Positions 16,280-24,443 of a stretch of 40,314 bases of DNA are shown here, in pieces. Each line of letters opens with the position of its first letter. The stretch's first letter is position 1. Position numbers and translations under genes: made by a program. This DNA is from Dermatophilus congolensis (GTDB taxonomy: Bacteria; Actinomycetota; Actinomycetes; Actinomycetales; Dermatophilaceae). The notes under the pieces are model-generated. The model ran no database searches and had not been told where the DNA came from. It saw only the letters and a list, made by a program, of their open reading frames with translations. Location of the stretch: positions 1 through 40,314 of the forward strand of contig JAUNUP010000026.1 of the NCBI GenBank assembly GCA_030538115.1. Reading direction: 5' to 3'.

Positions 16280-16299
16280 CCGTCCGAGATTCTGGACGG
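16280..16299 (+). terminator. Weak hairpin after the TetR gene
   Basis: CCGTCC-N8-GGACGG, 37 bases past the TetR stop. The six-bp stem has no U-tract, so this is only a tentative terminator. Confidence 0.35.
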
Positions 16300-16312
16300 G
16301 CGACCTGGCGAG

Positions 16313-16324
16313 TTCGGCGCCGAA
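16313..16324. promoter_or_regulatory. Perfect 12-bp palindrome upstream of the peptide ABC operon
   Basis: TTCGGCGCCGAA lies in an unusually AT-richer stretch (16310-16460) before the operon, which also holds a possible -10 TAATCT at 16428-16433. It could be an operator; no cognate regulator is adjacent. Confidence 0.3.
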
Positions 16325-16463
16325 TATCGGCGATGACCAGCGGATATATCATCATTTCGGCACGAAAATGTTGAGTAACAATTCGACAGAGTTTCGACTT
16401 ACCCGCCATTCGACCTTGGAATCGGCCTAATCTTCTCGGCACACACTCCGAGGAGGTGCCGCC

Positions 16464-18059
16464 ATGAGCCCCCGATCCGGGCCCACAGGGAATGAGGCAC
16501 AAACGGCAGGGATGTCGCAAAGGCATGAGATCTCCAGACGATCCATGCTCAAGTTAGGCGCGCTCGCGACAATCGGGGCAGCAACCGCCTCGTTAACGGC
16601 ATGCGGCGGCGCGGCGAGCAGCAGCACGAACCAGCTCGTACACGGCGCCACGGGAGGAGGTCTCAAAGACACCCTCGACCCGCACTTCCCGGTCACGATG
16701 CCAGATATCGCACGGGTCCGTAACCTGTACGAACCGCTCTTCAGGTTTACGCCTGATTACCGCGTAGAGCCGTGTTTGGCCCTCAGCGCAGAGCACAATG
16801 CCGATGCCACAGAATGGACATTCAAGCTCCGTGAGGGCGTCACATTCCACGACGGCCGCCCGCTGACGGCGAACGACGTGAAGGCGTCGATCGAGCGGAT
16901 GGGCGACCCCGAGAACCCGGCCGCCTACATGAGCGACCTCTCCCCAGACATCGACTTCGCGGCCAGCCGAGCGCTCGATCCGCTGACGTACCGCCTCGTC
17001 CTCAAGCAGCCCAACGGCACACTCGACACCCTCTTGGCCCAGTACTCCCTCGGCATCATCCCGGCCGACTTCGACCTGGCCCACCCGATCGGCACCGGCC
17101 CGTTCAAGTTCGAACAGTTCGTACCCGGCACCCGCAGCCGCTTCGCGCGTCACGACGACTACTGGGATGTGAAGGCATCGGTCGACTCGCTGGTCATCAT
17201 CGATTTCAGCGATGACGCGGCCAAGGTCAACGCCCTGCTCGCGGGCCAGGTGCACATGATCGACAACCTGCCCGCCTACCTCGCCGACACGATCGACACC
17301 CAGGGCGCGCACACCCTCGTCTCCGAGACCGGTGGCTGGATCCCGTTCACGATGCGGGTCGACGCCGCCCCCTTCAACGACGTACGTGTGCGGCAGGCCA
17401 TGCGGCTCATCGTCGACAGGCAGCAGATGATCGACCAGGCCCTCTCCGGGTTCGGTCGCGTCGGCAACGACCTGTACGGCCCGTTCGACCCCGACTACAT
17501 CGGAGGCGAACTGCCGCAGCGCGAACAAGACATCGACCAAGCCCGCGCCCTCCTCAAGGCCGCCGGCCAAGAGGACCTCACCGTAGAGCTCGTCACCTCC
17601 ACCGCCGTCGGCACCGGAGGCGTCGAGGCCGCCAACCTGTTCGTGCAACAAGCCGCCAAGGCCGGCGTGCGGGTGCGCGTCAACAAGGCAGACCCCAACA
17701 CGTTCTACGGATCGCAGTACCTCTCTTGGGTTTTCGCCCAAGACTTCTGGTCGACCCGCCTCTACCTGCAGCAGGCCATCGCGTCGTCACTGCCGACCAG
17801 CCCGTACAACTCGACCCACTTCGGCGACGAGCGGTTCGTCGACCTCATCACCGCAGCCAAGCGCACCACCGACGCCGCCCGACGCCGCACCCTGCTGCAA
17901 GACGCTCAGAAGATCGAGCACGAGGAGGGCGGGTTCATCATCTGGGCGTTCGCCAACCAGGTCGACGGCTACGGGCCCGGCGTGCACGGCCTCGAACCGG
18001 CGCGCGAACAGCCGCTGTCGGCCTACCGCTTCAACACCGTCCGCCTCGGGGAGCAGTGA
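16464..18059 (+). CDS. Oligopeptide/nickel-type ABC transporter substrate-binding lipoprotein (SBP family 5)
   Basis: A 531-residue binding protein of solute-binding family 5 (OppA/DppA/NikA type). The N-terminus has a twin-arginine signal (SRRSMLKLGA, Arg25-Arg26) running into lipobox LTAC with Cys47, so it is probably exported folded by Tat and lipid-anchored. Family landmarks are LYEPLFRF, TFKLREGVTFHDGRPLTANDV, GTGPFKFE and VRQAMRLIVDRQQMI. ATG 16464 has a strong AGGAGG seven bases upstream and is preferred over the in-frame ATG 16512. Its stop overlaps the next start (TGATG). It delivers ligand to the two permeases that follow; peptides are the commonest ligand, but metals-chelates or sugars are also known in this family. 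Confidence 0.93.
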   Translation: MSPRSGPTGNEAQTAGMSQRHEISRRSMLKLGALATIGAATASLTACGGAASSSTNQLVHGATGGGLKDTLDPHFPVTMPDIARVRNLYEPLFRFTPDYRVEPCLALSAEHNADATEWTFKLREGVTFHDGRPLTANDVKASIERMGDPENPAAYMSDLSPDIDFAASRALDPLTYRLVLKQPNGTLDTLLAQYSLGIIPADFDLAHPIGTGPFKFEQFVPGTRSRFARHDDYWDVKASVDSLVIIDFSDDAAKVNALLAGQVHMIDNLPAYLADTIDTQGAHTLVSETGGWIPFTMRVDAAPFNDVRVRQAMRLIVDRQQMIDQALSGFGRVGNDLYGPFDPDYIGGELPQREQDIDQARALLKAAGQEDLTVELVTSTAVGTGGVEAANLFVQQAAKAGVRVRVNKADPNTFYGSQYLSWVFAQDFWSTRLYLQQAIASSLPTSPYNSTHFGDERFVDLITAAKRTTDAARRRTLLQDAQKIEHEEGGFIIWAFANQVDGYGPGVHGLEPAREQPLSAYRFNTVRLGEQ

Positions 18060-19207
18060 TGAGTACGCCACCGACACCTAGACAGCGCAGCTCAAGCAGT
18101 CCTGGCGCCCGGGGTCCCGGGGGTCGCCCCAGCCCCAGCCGTCCAGGCCAGGCGCAACGGCCCGGCACAGCACAACGGCCCGACACCACCGGCAGCATGG
18201 CGATGGTCGAAGCGCGTTCGACCTCCGGCAAATCGCCTGCGAAGGCGTGGACCTTCTGGTTCCTGCGCCGCATCGTCGCCGCCCTACTCACGCTGTGGGC
18301 CGTCTCGGTGATCGTCTTCCTCGCGACCTCCGCCCTCGGTGACCCGGTGCGCGCGATCCTCGGTCGCGACTACGAGGTCAGCCCCGACCGGGTCGCGCAG
18401 ATCCGCGAGGCACTGCACCTCGACGCCTCCCTCGTGGAGCGGTACTTCCTCTGGCTCGGCGGCCTGCTCTCCGGCGACCTCGGCACCTCGGTGGCGAGCC
18501 AGTTGCCGGTCTGGGAGCTGATCGGCGGGCGCCTGGCCAACTCCGCGCTGCTCGTGCTGCCGGTCGCGCTGCTCATGGTGCCGATCGCACTCGGCCTCGC
18601 GCTCATCGCCGCACGCCACCGCGGCTCCGCGCTCGACAACGGCATCCAGTTCGTCACGCTGGCGCTGGCCGGAATCCCCGAATTCGTCACCGGCATCCTG
18701 CTCGTCGCGCTGTTCTCGACGAGCGTCTTCAACCTCTTCCCCGCCGTCACCGCGCTGCCGCTCGGCGCAACCGTGTGGAGCGAACCCCGCTCCCTCGTGT
18801 TGCCGGTGGCGACGCTGGTGATCGCGATCGTGCCCTACCTCACCCGCATCCTGCGGGCCAACCTGCTCGAGGCCCTCGACTCCGATTACGTCGAACTCGC
18901 GCGGCTCAAGGGCATCCCCGAGAACCGAGTGCTCTGGAAGCACGCGCTGCCGAACACGCTGGTGCCGTTGGTGCAGGTCACTGCACTGCAGCTCGCCTGG
19001 CTCGTCGGCGGCGTGGTGCTGATCGAGTACCTGTTCAACTACCCCGGCATCGGCGCGACCCTCGTCGACTCGGTGCGTAACTCCGACTTCCCGATGGTGC
19101 AGGCCCTGACGATGATCATCGCGGCCGTCTACGTGGTCGTGAACCTCGTAGCCGACTTCCTCTCGATCCTGCTCACTCCGCGCGCACGAACGGCGATGGC
19201 GTCATGA
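18059..19207 (+). CDS. Peptide-type ABC permease 1 (DppB/OppB-like) with disordered N-terminal extension
   Basis: A 382-residue membrane protein with the OppB/DppB layout: helix 1 near residue 70 (IVAALLTLWAVSVIVFLATS), the segment LGDPVRAILG, and the cytoplasmic EAA loop DYVELARLKGIPENRVLWKH, ending in LFNYPGIG and a last helix. Before helix 1 there are about 65 residues rich in Ser, Pro, Arg and Gly, which is unusual because OppB proteins normally begin almost at helix 1. ATG 18059 overlaps the binding-protein stop by one base, but a later start such as ATG 18198 would remove most of the tail. It pairs with the next permease to form the channel. Confidence 0.92.
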   Translation: MSTPPTPRQRSSSSPGARGPGGRPSPSRPGQAQRPGTAQRPDTTGSMAMVEARSTSGKSPAKAWTFWFLRRIVAALLTLWAVSVIVFLATSALGDPVRAILGRDYEVSPDRVAQIREALHLDASLVERYFLWLGGLLSGDLGTSVASQLPVWELIGGRLANSALLVLPVALLMVPIALGLALIAARHRGSALDNGIQFVTLALAGIPEFVTGILLVALFSTSVFNLFPAVTALPLGATVWSEPRSLVLPVATLVIAIVPYLTRILRANLLEALDSDYVELARLKGIPENRVLWKHALPNTLVPLVQVTALQLAWLVGGVVLIEYLFNYPGIGATLVDSVRNSDFPMVQALTMIIAAVYVVVNLVADFLSILLTPRARTAMAS

Positions 19208-20019
19208 ACCTCACCGCACTCCGCAGCTCGCCCAAGATCGTCGTCGGGCTGACACTCACTCTGGCCATCGTGCTGCTCACGCTCATCGGGCCCTACCTGG
19301 CGCCCCACGGCGAGTACGACATCGTCGGCCGCCCGTTCACCGCCGAGGGAACCTTCCTCGGCACCGACTACCTCGGCCAAGACGTGCTCAGCCGCGTGCT
19401 GCACGGAGGCCGCTCGGTCCTTCTGGCCGCCGTGCTCGCCACCATCCTCGGCGTCGGCCTCGGCGTCATCATCGGCGTGCTCTCGGCCTACGTGGGCGGC
19501 TGGTTCGACGAGATCGTCATGCGCGCCAACGACGTGCTGCTCGCGTTTCCGCAGATCCTCGTGGCTCTGCTCGTGCTCAGCGCCGTCAAGACACCCTCGA
19601 TGTGGGTGATCGTCCTGTTCGTCGGCATAGCCCACGCGCCACGTGTCGCGCGGGTCGCCCGAGGTGTGGCGCTCGGAGTGGTGACGCAAGACTTCGTCTC
19701 CGCCGCCGAAGCCATCGGCGAGAAGAAGTGGCGCATCGTCGCCTCCGAGATCGGCCCCAACCTCACCCTGCCGCTGCTCGCGGAGGCGGGCCTGCGCCTC
19801 ACCTACTCCATCGGCCTCATCGCGGGCATCAGCTTTCTCGGCTTCGCCACCGACCCCGGTGCCGCCGACTGGGGGCAGATGACCAACGAGAACCGCCTCG
19901 GCCTGCTCGTGCAGCCGTGGGGCGTGCTCGCACCCGTGCTGCTCATCGCCTTGTTCACCATCGGCACGAACATCCTCGCCGACGGCCTCGGCGCCTACTC
20001 CAACAAGGGGGAGTCGTGA
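19204..20019 (+). CDS. Peptide-type ABC permease 2 (DppC/OppC-like)
   Basis: A 271-residue permease with the OppC/DppC pattern: helix 1 at the start, then the extracytoplasmic GTDYLGQDVLSRVLHGGR, a run of helices, and the EAA-type loop with FVSAAEAIGEKKWRI. ATG 19204 overlaps the stop of permease 1 (ATGA), and its own stop overlaps the ATPase start (GTGA), so all four genes are coupled. It forms the heterodimeric channel with permease 1. Confidence 0.93.
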   Translation: MNLTALRSSPKIVVGLTLTLAIVLLTLIGPYLAPHGEYDIVGRPFTAEGTFLGTDYLGQDVLSRVLHGGRSVLLAAVLATILGVGLGVIIGVLSAYVGGWFDEIVMRANDVLLAFPQILVALLVLSAVKTPSMWVIVLFVGIAHAPRVARVARGVALGVVTQDFVSAAEAIGEKKWRIVASEIGPNLTLPLLAEAGLRLTYSIGLIAGISFLGFATDPGAADWGQMTNENRLGLLVQPWGVLAPVLLIALFTIGTNILADGLGAYSNKGES

Positions 20020-21926
20020 CCAGCGAGAACACACCTGACCTCAACCAGACACCGCAGCCCGAAGACGCTCACACCGACGTAGACGGCCACACCCATGACA
20101 CGGCAACCGCCGCGAGCACCGGGCCCGTCTGTGTCGTCAACGGCCTGCGCGTCGGGCTCGTCGGTCGCGGTATCGACGTGATCGAAGACATCGACATCAC
20201 GCTCGAATCCGGCAAGATTCTCGGGCTCGTCGGCGAATCCGGCTCCGGCAAGACCACGGCGGGCACGGCGCTGCTGGGCTACGCCCGCTCCGGTGCGGCG
20301 ATCGACGACGGCAGCATCACGGTCGCCGGCCACGACATCCGCACGATGACCACCGAGCAGTTGCGGGGCATCCGCGGAGTCGACGTGGCCTACGTGCCGC
20401 AAGACCCCAGCTCAGCCCTCAACCCAGCCATCCGCATCGGCGCACAGCTACGCGAGCTGCTCGACCTGCACGACCTCGGCAAACCCGAGGAGCGGGACGG
20501 CTGGATCCGCGACATCCTCCCGGAGGTCGGGCTGCCGAACTCCGACGAATTCCTCTCCCGGTACCCGCACCAGCTCTCCGGCGGGCAGGTGCAGCGCGTG
20601 GCGCTGGCCATGGTCTTCCTGCCGCGCCCGAAGGTGCTGGTGCTCGACGAGCCGACCACCGGCCTCGACGTCACGACCCAGGGCAAGGTACTCGCCACTC
20701 TCGACGACCTGTGCGAACGCTTCGACGTGGCGGCGCTGTACGTGACCCACGACCTGGCGGTCGTCGCCACGATCGCCGACCGCGTGGCCGTGATGTACGC
20801 GGGCCAGGTGGTCGAGCTCGGGCCGGCGCGCGAGGTGTTCAACAACCCCGCACACCCGTACACCCGTGCGCTCTTGCGGGCCATCCCGCACCTGCACACG
20901 CCGTTCACGCTCACCGGCATCCCCGGCCGAGCCCCCTCCCCCGGCAACCGCCCGTCGGGGTGCAGGTTCAACGACCGGTGCGAGTTCGCGATCGACGCCT
21001 GCCGGGCCGAGGTGCCCGCGCTGGTCGATGTCGCGAGTGCTCAGCCGGGTACGCCCGCCTCCGACGTGACGCACGATGCGAGGTGCATCCGGCTCGCCGA
21101 GCTACCCGACTGGGACCCGAGCGACCGGGTGGTCTCCGACACCGACCCCGAGGGCGAACGCGACATCATCCTTCGGGTCGAGGACCTTCAGGTCTACTAC
21201 GGCCCCGCGCACGTGGTGCACGACGTCGAGTTCGACCTCGCCAAGCGCGAGATCGTGGCGCTGGTGGGCGAATCCGGGTCGGGCAAGACGACGATCTCCC
21301 GCTGCGTCGGCGGACTGCACAAGCAGTGGGAGGGCACGATGACCCTCGACGGCGAGCCTCTCGTGCCGGGCGCTCGCAGGCGTACGAACGAGCAGCGGCA
21401 ACGGATTCAGTACATCTTCCAGAACCCGTACCAGTCGCTGAACCCGCGGCGCACGGTCGAGCAGATCCTGCTGCGCCCGTTGGCGTTGTTCGGGGTGGCC
21501 ACGGGAGCTGCCGCTCGCAAGCGGGCGGCGCAGCTGCTCGAATCGGTGGTGCTCAGCGAGTCGACGCTCAAGCTCAAGGCGGGGAGCCTGTCGGGAGGCG
21601 AGCGTCAGCGCGTCGCCATCGCGCGGGCCCTCGCCGCACGACCCGAGATCCTCATCTGCGACGAGATCACCTCGGCACTGGACGTGTCGATCCAGGGCTC
21701 GATCGCCGAGCTGCTGACCAGGATCAAGAACGAGCACGGAATCTCGATGCTGTTCGTCACCCACGACCTGGCCCTGGTGCGTTCGATCGCCGACCGCGTG
21801 ATCGTGCTGCAACGCGGCCGAGTGGTCGAGTCAGGTTTGACGGCACAGGTATTCGACAACCCGCAACAGGACTACACGAGAGAGTTGGTGAGCCACACCC
21901 CGACCCTGGACGCAATAGCAGGCTGA
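20016..21926 (+). CDS. Peptide-type ABC transporter ATPase, DppD-DppF fusion
   Basis: A 636-residue fused ATPase that powers the importer. Domain 1 (about 40-320): Walker A GESGSGKTT, Q-loop YVPQDPSSALNPAI, signature LSGGQVQRVAL, Walker B VLVLDEPTTGLD, H-loop THD, and then the oligopeptide-class C-terminal Cys-containing region (GCRFNDRCEFAIDACR). Domain 2 (about 385-636): GESGSGKTTIS, YIFQNPYQSLNP, LSGGERQRVAIARAL, and a Walker B with Thr, ILICDEITSALD. Both active sites look intact. GTG 20016 has GGGGGAG immediately upstream and overlaps the permease stop. The gene ends 5 bp from the convergent acyltransferase gene, with no room for a hairpin between them. Confidence 0.94.
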   Translation: MTSENTPDLNQTPQPEDAHTDVDGHTHDTATAASTGPVCVVNGLRVGLVGRGIDVIEDIDITLESGKILGLVGESGSGKTTAGTALLGYARSGAAIDDGSITVAGHDIRTMTTEQLRGIRGVDVAYVPQDPSSALNPAIRIGAQLRELLDLHDLGKPEERDGWIRDILPEVGLPNSDEFLSRYPHQLSGGQVQRVALAMVFLPRPKVLVLDEPTTGLDVTTQGKVLATLDDLCERFDVAALYVTHDLAVVATIADRVAVMYAGQVVELGPAREVFNNPAHPYTRALLRAIPHLHTPFTLTGIPGRAPSPGNRPSGCRFNDRCEFAIDACRAEVPALVDVASAQPGTPASDVTHDARCIRLAELPDWDPSDRVVSDTDPEGERDIILRVEDLQVYYGPAHVVHDVEFDLAKREIVALVGESGSGKTTISRCVGGLHKQWEGTMTLDGEPLVPGARRRTNEQRQRIQYIFQNPYQSLNPRRTVEQILLRPLALFGVATGAAARKRAAQLLESVVLSESTLKLKAGSLSGGERQRVAIARALAARPEILICDEITSALDVSIQGSIAELLTRIKNEHGISMLFVTHDLALVRSIADRVIVLQRGRVVESGLTAQVFDNPQQDYTRELVSHTPTLDAIAG

Positions 21927-21931
21927 GGCGC

Positions 21932-23629
21932 CTACTCCGCCGCTGCCTTCAGCGCTGCCATCAAGCGGTCGGCGCCCTCCTGAAGGGCCGCGATGTACTC
22001 CTCGAAGCGCGGCGTGACGCCCTCTTCGTAGTTGACGCAGAACTCCAGGCCGTCTTCGACGGCGCAGTAGTAGATGCCGATGCAGCCGGGGTTGGTCGGC
22101 GCGAAAGCCGCGCGGACGATGCGGGTGCGCTCGCCGAGGGAGGTCGTCGAGAGCGTGTCGGTGACGAGGGTCGCGTAGCCGGGGTCGTCGAAGATCGGCG
22201 CGTCGAGCCCGGCGCGTGAGGCCATGAGCTTCAGACCGAACAGGTGCCGGTCGATCGCCTGCCCCGACTTGGCGAGTTTCACCTGGTCACGGTGTGCGTC
22301 GAGCGCGGCGCGAAGCTGCTCGGTGGTGGCGTTGCCGGCGACGAGAGCGGAGACGAACTCGACCGCCGCCGCGGTGTTGGGCCGCAGGCATTCGGTGCGG
22401 CCGGCCTGGTACTCACGCATGTCGACCGACTCGTACGTGCTGCCCACGCGGCCGTTCGCCTTCAGTTGGGCGTACAGCATCACGAACTGGAAGCACGCGT
22501 CGACACTGAGCTTGAACGGCACCTCAGGCAGCGGGCCGGTGTCGACGTGCACGACCCTGAACCGGTGCCCCGAAGCGGTTCGCTCGTACTCCTCGATCCC
22601 GTCCCAGAGTTGCTGCTCGTGCACGGGCGACAGGTTCCAGCGCAGGCGCGAGGCGTCTGCGCTGGACGACAGCGGCGGTTCTTCCTGCGGCACCTGCTGG
22701 GCGCGGCCCACAATCGACTGCACGGTGGCGCCGTCCATCGTGCTGTGCTCTATGTGCAGGCCCACGAAGTCGTCGGCGAGGCTCACCTGCACAGTGACCG
22801 GCTTGTACGGCCAGGCCTGCCCCGCCCTGAACGCGGTGCGCTCCATGTGTGTCTCGAGGCTCGCCGTCTCGGAGATGAGGTTGACGACGAACAGGGTTTC
22901 ACTGAGACGCGCGTAGGTGGCCGCGTTCTCGGGGTCGCTCACGAGTTCGGCGAAGAATTCGGCCGCGGCATCACCACCGAGGTACGCCGAAGCCGCGAAC
23001 GGCGGACCGGGGGTCGCGTCAGCCTCGACCACCTCCCGCAGTATCGCCCCGAGAGCGGCGCGCGAGAGGGGCCGGCCGATCTCGTCGCTCACCCGCACGA
23101 CGTAACCGGAGTCGTTGTGGAGCACGAGAACCTCGCGGTTGGCCGCACTCGCGACTCCCGGCACAAACACGTCGAGGCCCGGCTTCGGGTCACGCAGACC
23201 TCCGGCCAGGTAGCGCCACTGGCGCATGCACAGTTCGTCGCCGCGCGGGCCGGTGTCGGAGGGAATGTCGCCGCGCAGGTAATCGAGGTGCACGGCCGCG
23301 AAGCGGTGCACGACGTCGGCGGCGAGGTCGACTCCGGTGCTGGGGCTGTGCCAGGCCAGTTCGAAGGCCACGTTGGACAGCAGGGTGAGGTTGTCGCGGC
23401 CGGCGAGGTACGTCTCCAGCCACGCCTCCGACATCCAGTTGCGCCCAGCCTCGTGCTCTTCGTGCGCGAACTCCTCCAGAGCGCGCTGTGCCTGCGGCCC
23501 CGCCCCGGTCTCGAACGCCCGAACCGCCTGCGTCGTGCGTTCGAACTCCGCGTCGTCGAGCAGCGGCCGAACGGTGGCCAGGTAACGCTCGAGAGTCTGC
23601 GGGAGCGGCGGAACGGGTAGGCGCTTCAT
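21932..23629 (-). CDS. Choline/carnitine O-acyltransferase family protein
   Basis: A 565-residue enzyme that moves acyl groups between CoA and carnitine, choline or a related alcohol. The N-terminus LPVPPLPQTLERYLATVRPLL is the family opening. The catalytic His lies in HSTMDG (His295, family pattern HxxxDG), and the substrate/CoA block is STYESVDMREYQAGRTECLR (397-416). The length is slightly below the usual 600. No signal peptide or membrane helix is seen, so it should be cytosolic. This family is typical of eukaryotes and rarer in bacteria. ATG 23629 has GAGGAA six bases upstream. A MarR regulator and an amino-acid symporter lie upstream on the same strand. The actual acceptor is unknown. 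Confidence 0.88.
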   Translation of the reverse strand: MKRLPVPPLPQTLERYLATVRPLLDDAEFERTTQAVRAFETGAGPQAQRALEEFAHEEHEAGRNWMSEAWLETYLAGRDNLTLLSNVAFELAWHSPSTGVDLAADVVHRFAAVHLDYLRGDIPSDTGPRGDELCMRQWRYLAGGLRDPKPGLDVFVPGVASAANREVLVLHNDSGYVVRVSDEIGRPLSRAALGAILREVVEADATPGPPFAASAYLGGDAAAEFFAELVSDPENAATYARLSETLFVVNLISETASLETHMERTAFRAGQAWPYKPVTVQVSLADDFVGLHIEHSTMDGATVQSIVGRAQQVPQEEPPLSSSADASRLRWNLSPVHEQQLWDGIEEYERTASGHRFRVVHVDTGPLPEVPFKLSVDACFQFVMLYAQLKANGRVGSTYESVDMREYQAGRTECLRPNTAAAVEFVSALVAGNATTEQLRAALDAHRDQVKLAKSGQAIDRHLFGLKLMASRAGLDAPIFDDPGYATLVTDTLSTTSLGERTRIVRAAFAPTNPGCIGIYYCAVEDGLEFCVNYEEGVTPRFEEYIAALQEGADRLMAALKAAAE

Positions 23630-23782
23630 GTGGATTCCTCTGCGGGCCAGGGGGCTCGGCGACGGGCCCGCTCACGGCAGGCAGCGTCGCACCCCGGTTG
23701 TTGCCAGCAAGGCTAGACGCCCGACCGGGCGCGCAGAGCTGTTACAGGTTCTCGACGTCCACACATTGCGGCGCACGGCGAT

Positions 23783-23796
23783 CCGTCCACGGACGG
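23783..23796 (-). terminator. Small palindromic hairpin after the MarR gene
   Basis: CCGTCC-AC-GGACGG, 3 bases beyond the MarR stop at 23799. The stem is short, with a tight loop. A second small palindrome, CGCCCG-N2-CGGGCG, lies at 23718-23731. Either could separate the MarR and acyltransferase transcripts. Confidence 0.35.
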
Positions 23797-23798
23797 GG

Positions 23799-24320
23799 TC
23801 AGGCGCTCGCTTCGTCGCGCGCGCCAGATCCGCTCGACGCGACGGCGTCGCCCTGGCTCAGTTCTTCGTGGTACTCGCGGTACTGATCGTTGAGGGCTTT
23901 GAGTACCCACATGGTCGTCTCGATGTCGGCGACCTCGAACTGCGCGAGTGCTTCGCGGTGGTGCCGCAGAGCATCGCTGAAGAACGTTTCCGTCAGGGTT
24001 TTGCCTGCCTTGGAGAAACGCAGGATCACTCGACGACCGTCCTGCGGATCCGGCACGCGCTCGACCAGACCCGCCTTCACGAGCCGATCCACGAGATACG
24101 TCACGGCAGCGCTGGAGAGCGAAAGGTGCGCACCGACGAGCGCCGGCGAGACGTCTTGGCCGCGCAGAGTTCGCAGGTGAATGTACGCCAGCGCACGGAA
24201 ATCGGTTTCGTGAAGACCACTGCCGACCGCGTTCTTGCGGGAGAGTCGGTTACCCATCTCGGCGAGGATGACGATCTCCCAAGCCAACTGTCGTTCGGCA
24301 GCATCACGGGGGGTGGTCAC
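23799..24320 (-). CDS. MarR-family transcriptional regulator
   Basis: A 173-residue winged helix-turn-helix protein. The core is VSPALVGAHLSLSSAAVTYLVDRLVKAGLVERVPDPQDGRR, where the recognition helix is SSAAVTYLVDRL and the wing carries DPQDGRR with the conserved Asp and Arg, followed by the C-terminal dimer helix. MarR proteins usually sense phenolic or acyl compounds and repress adjacent genes, so the acyltransferase or the symporter are candidate targets. GTG 24320 has no ribosome site; instead TAGAAT on the minus strand ends six bases before it, which fits a leaderless mRNA. It is 123 bp from the symporter gene and 169 bp from the acyltransferase gene. Confidence 0.9.
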   Translation of the reverse strand: MTTPRDAAERQLAWEIVILAEMGNRLSRKNAVGSGLHETDFRALAYIHLRTLRGQDVSPALVGAHLSLSSAAVTYLVDRLVKAGLVERVPDPQDGRRVILRFSKAGKTLTETFFSDALRHHREALAQFEVADIETTMWVLKALNDQYREYHEELSQGDAVASSGSGARDEASA

Positions 24321-24332
24321 GCTGTGATTCTA
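24321..24332 (-). promoter_or_regulatory. -10 element of a leaderless MarR transcript
   Basis: TAGAAT (minus strand, 24327-24332) followed by exactly six bases and then the GTG start codon. No clear -35 is seen. The rest of 24333-24443 shows nothing that I can assign. Confidence 0.45.
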
Positions 24333-24443
24333 GAACGCTTGGTCACATGCCTTCGAGTCGGGGCGCCAACTCCATGCCGCGTCTGTTCCGCGTCTGTCCG
24401 CGCCCACTCGGGTAGTCCTCGTGAGGCACATGGCTCTGTTCGC

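Noticed and set aside
24338..24436. Possible seventh copy of the palindrome-bounded element (GTCACATGCC and GGCACATGGC)
   Set aside because: The ends do not pair, the spacing is wrong, and the inner ATG/CAGC marks are missing.
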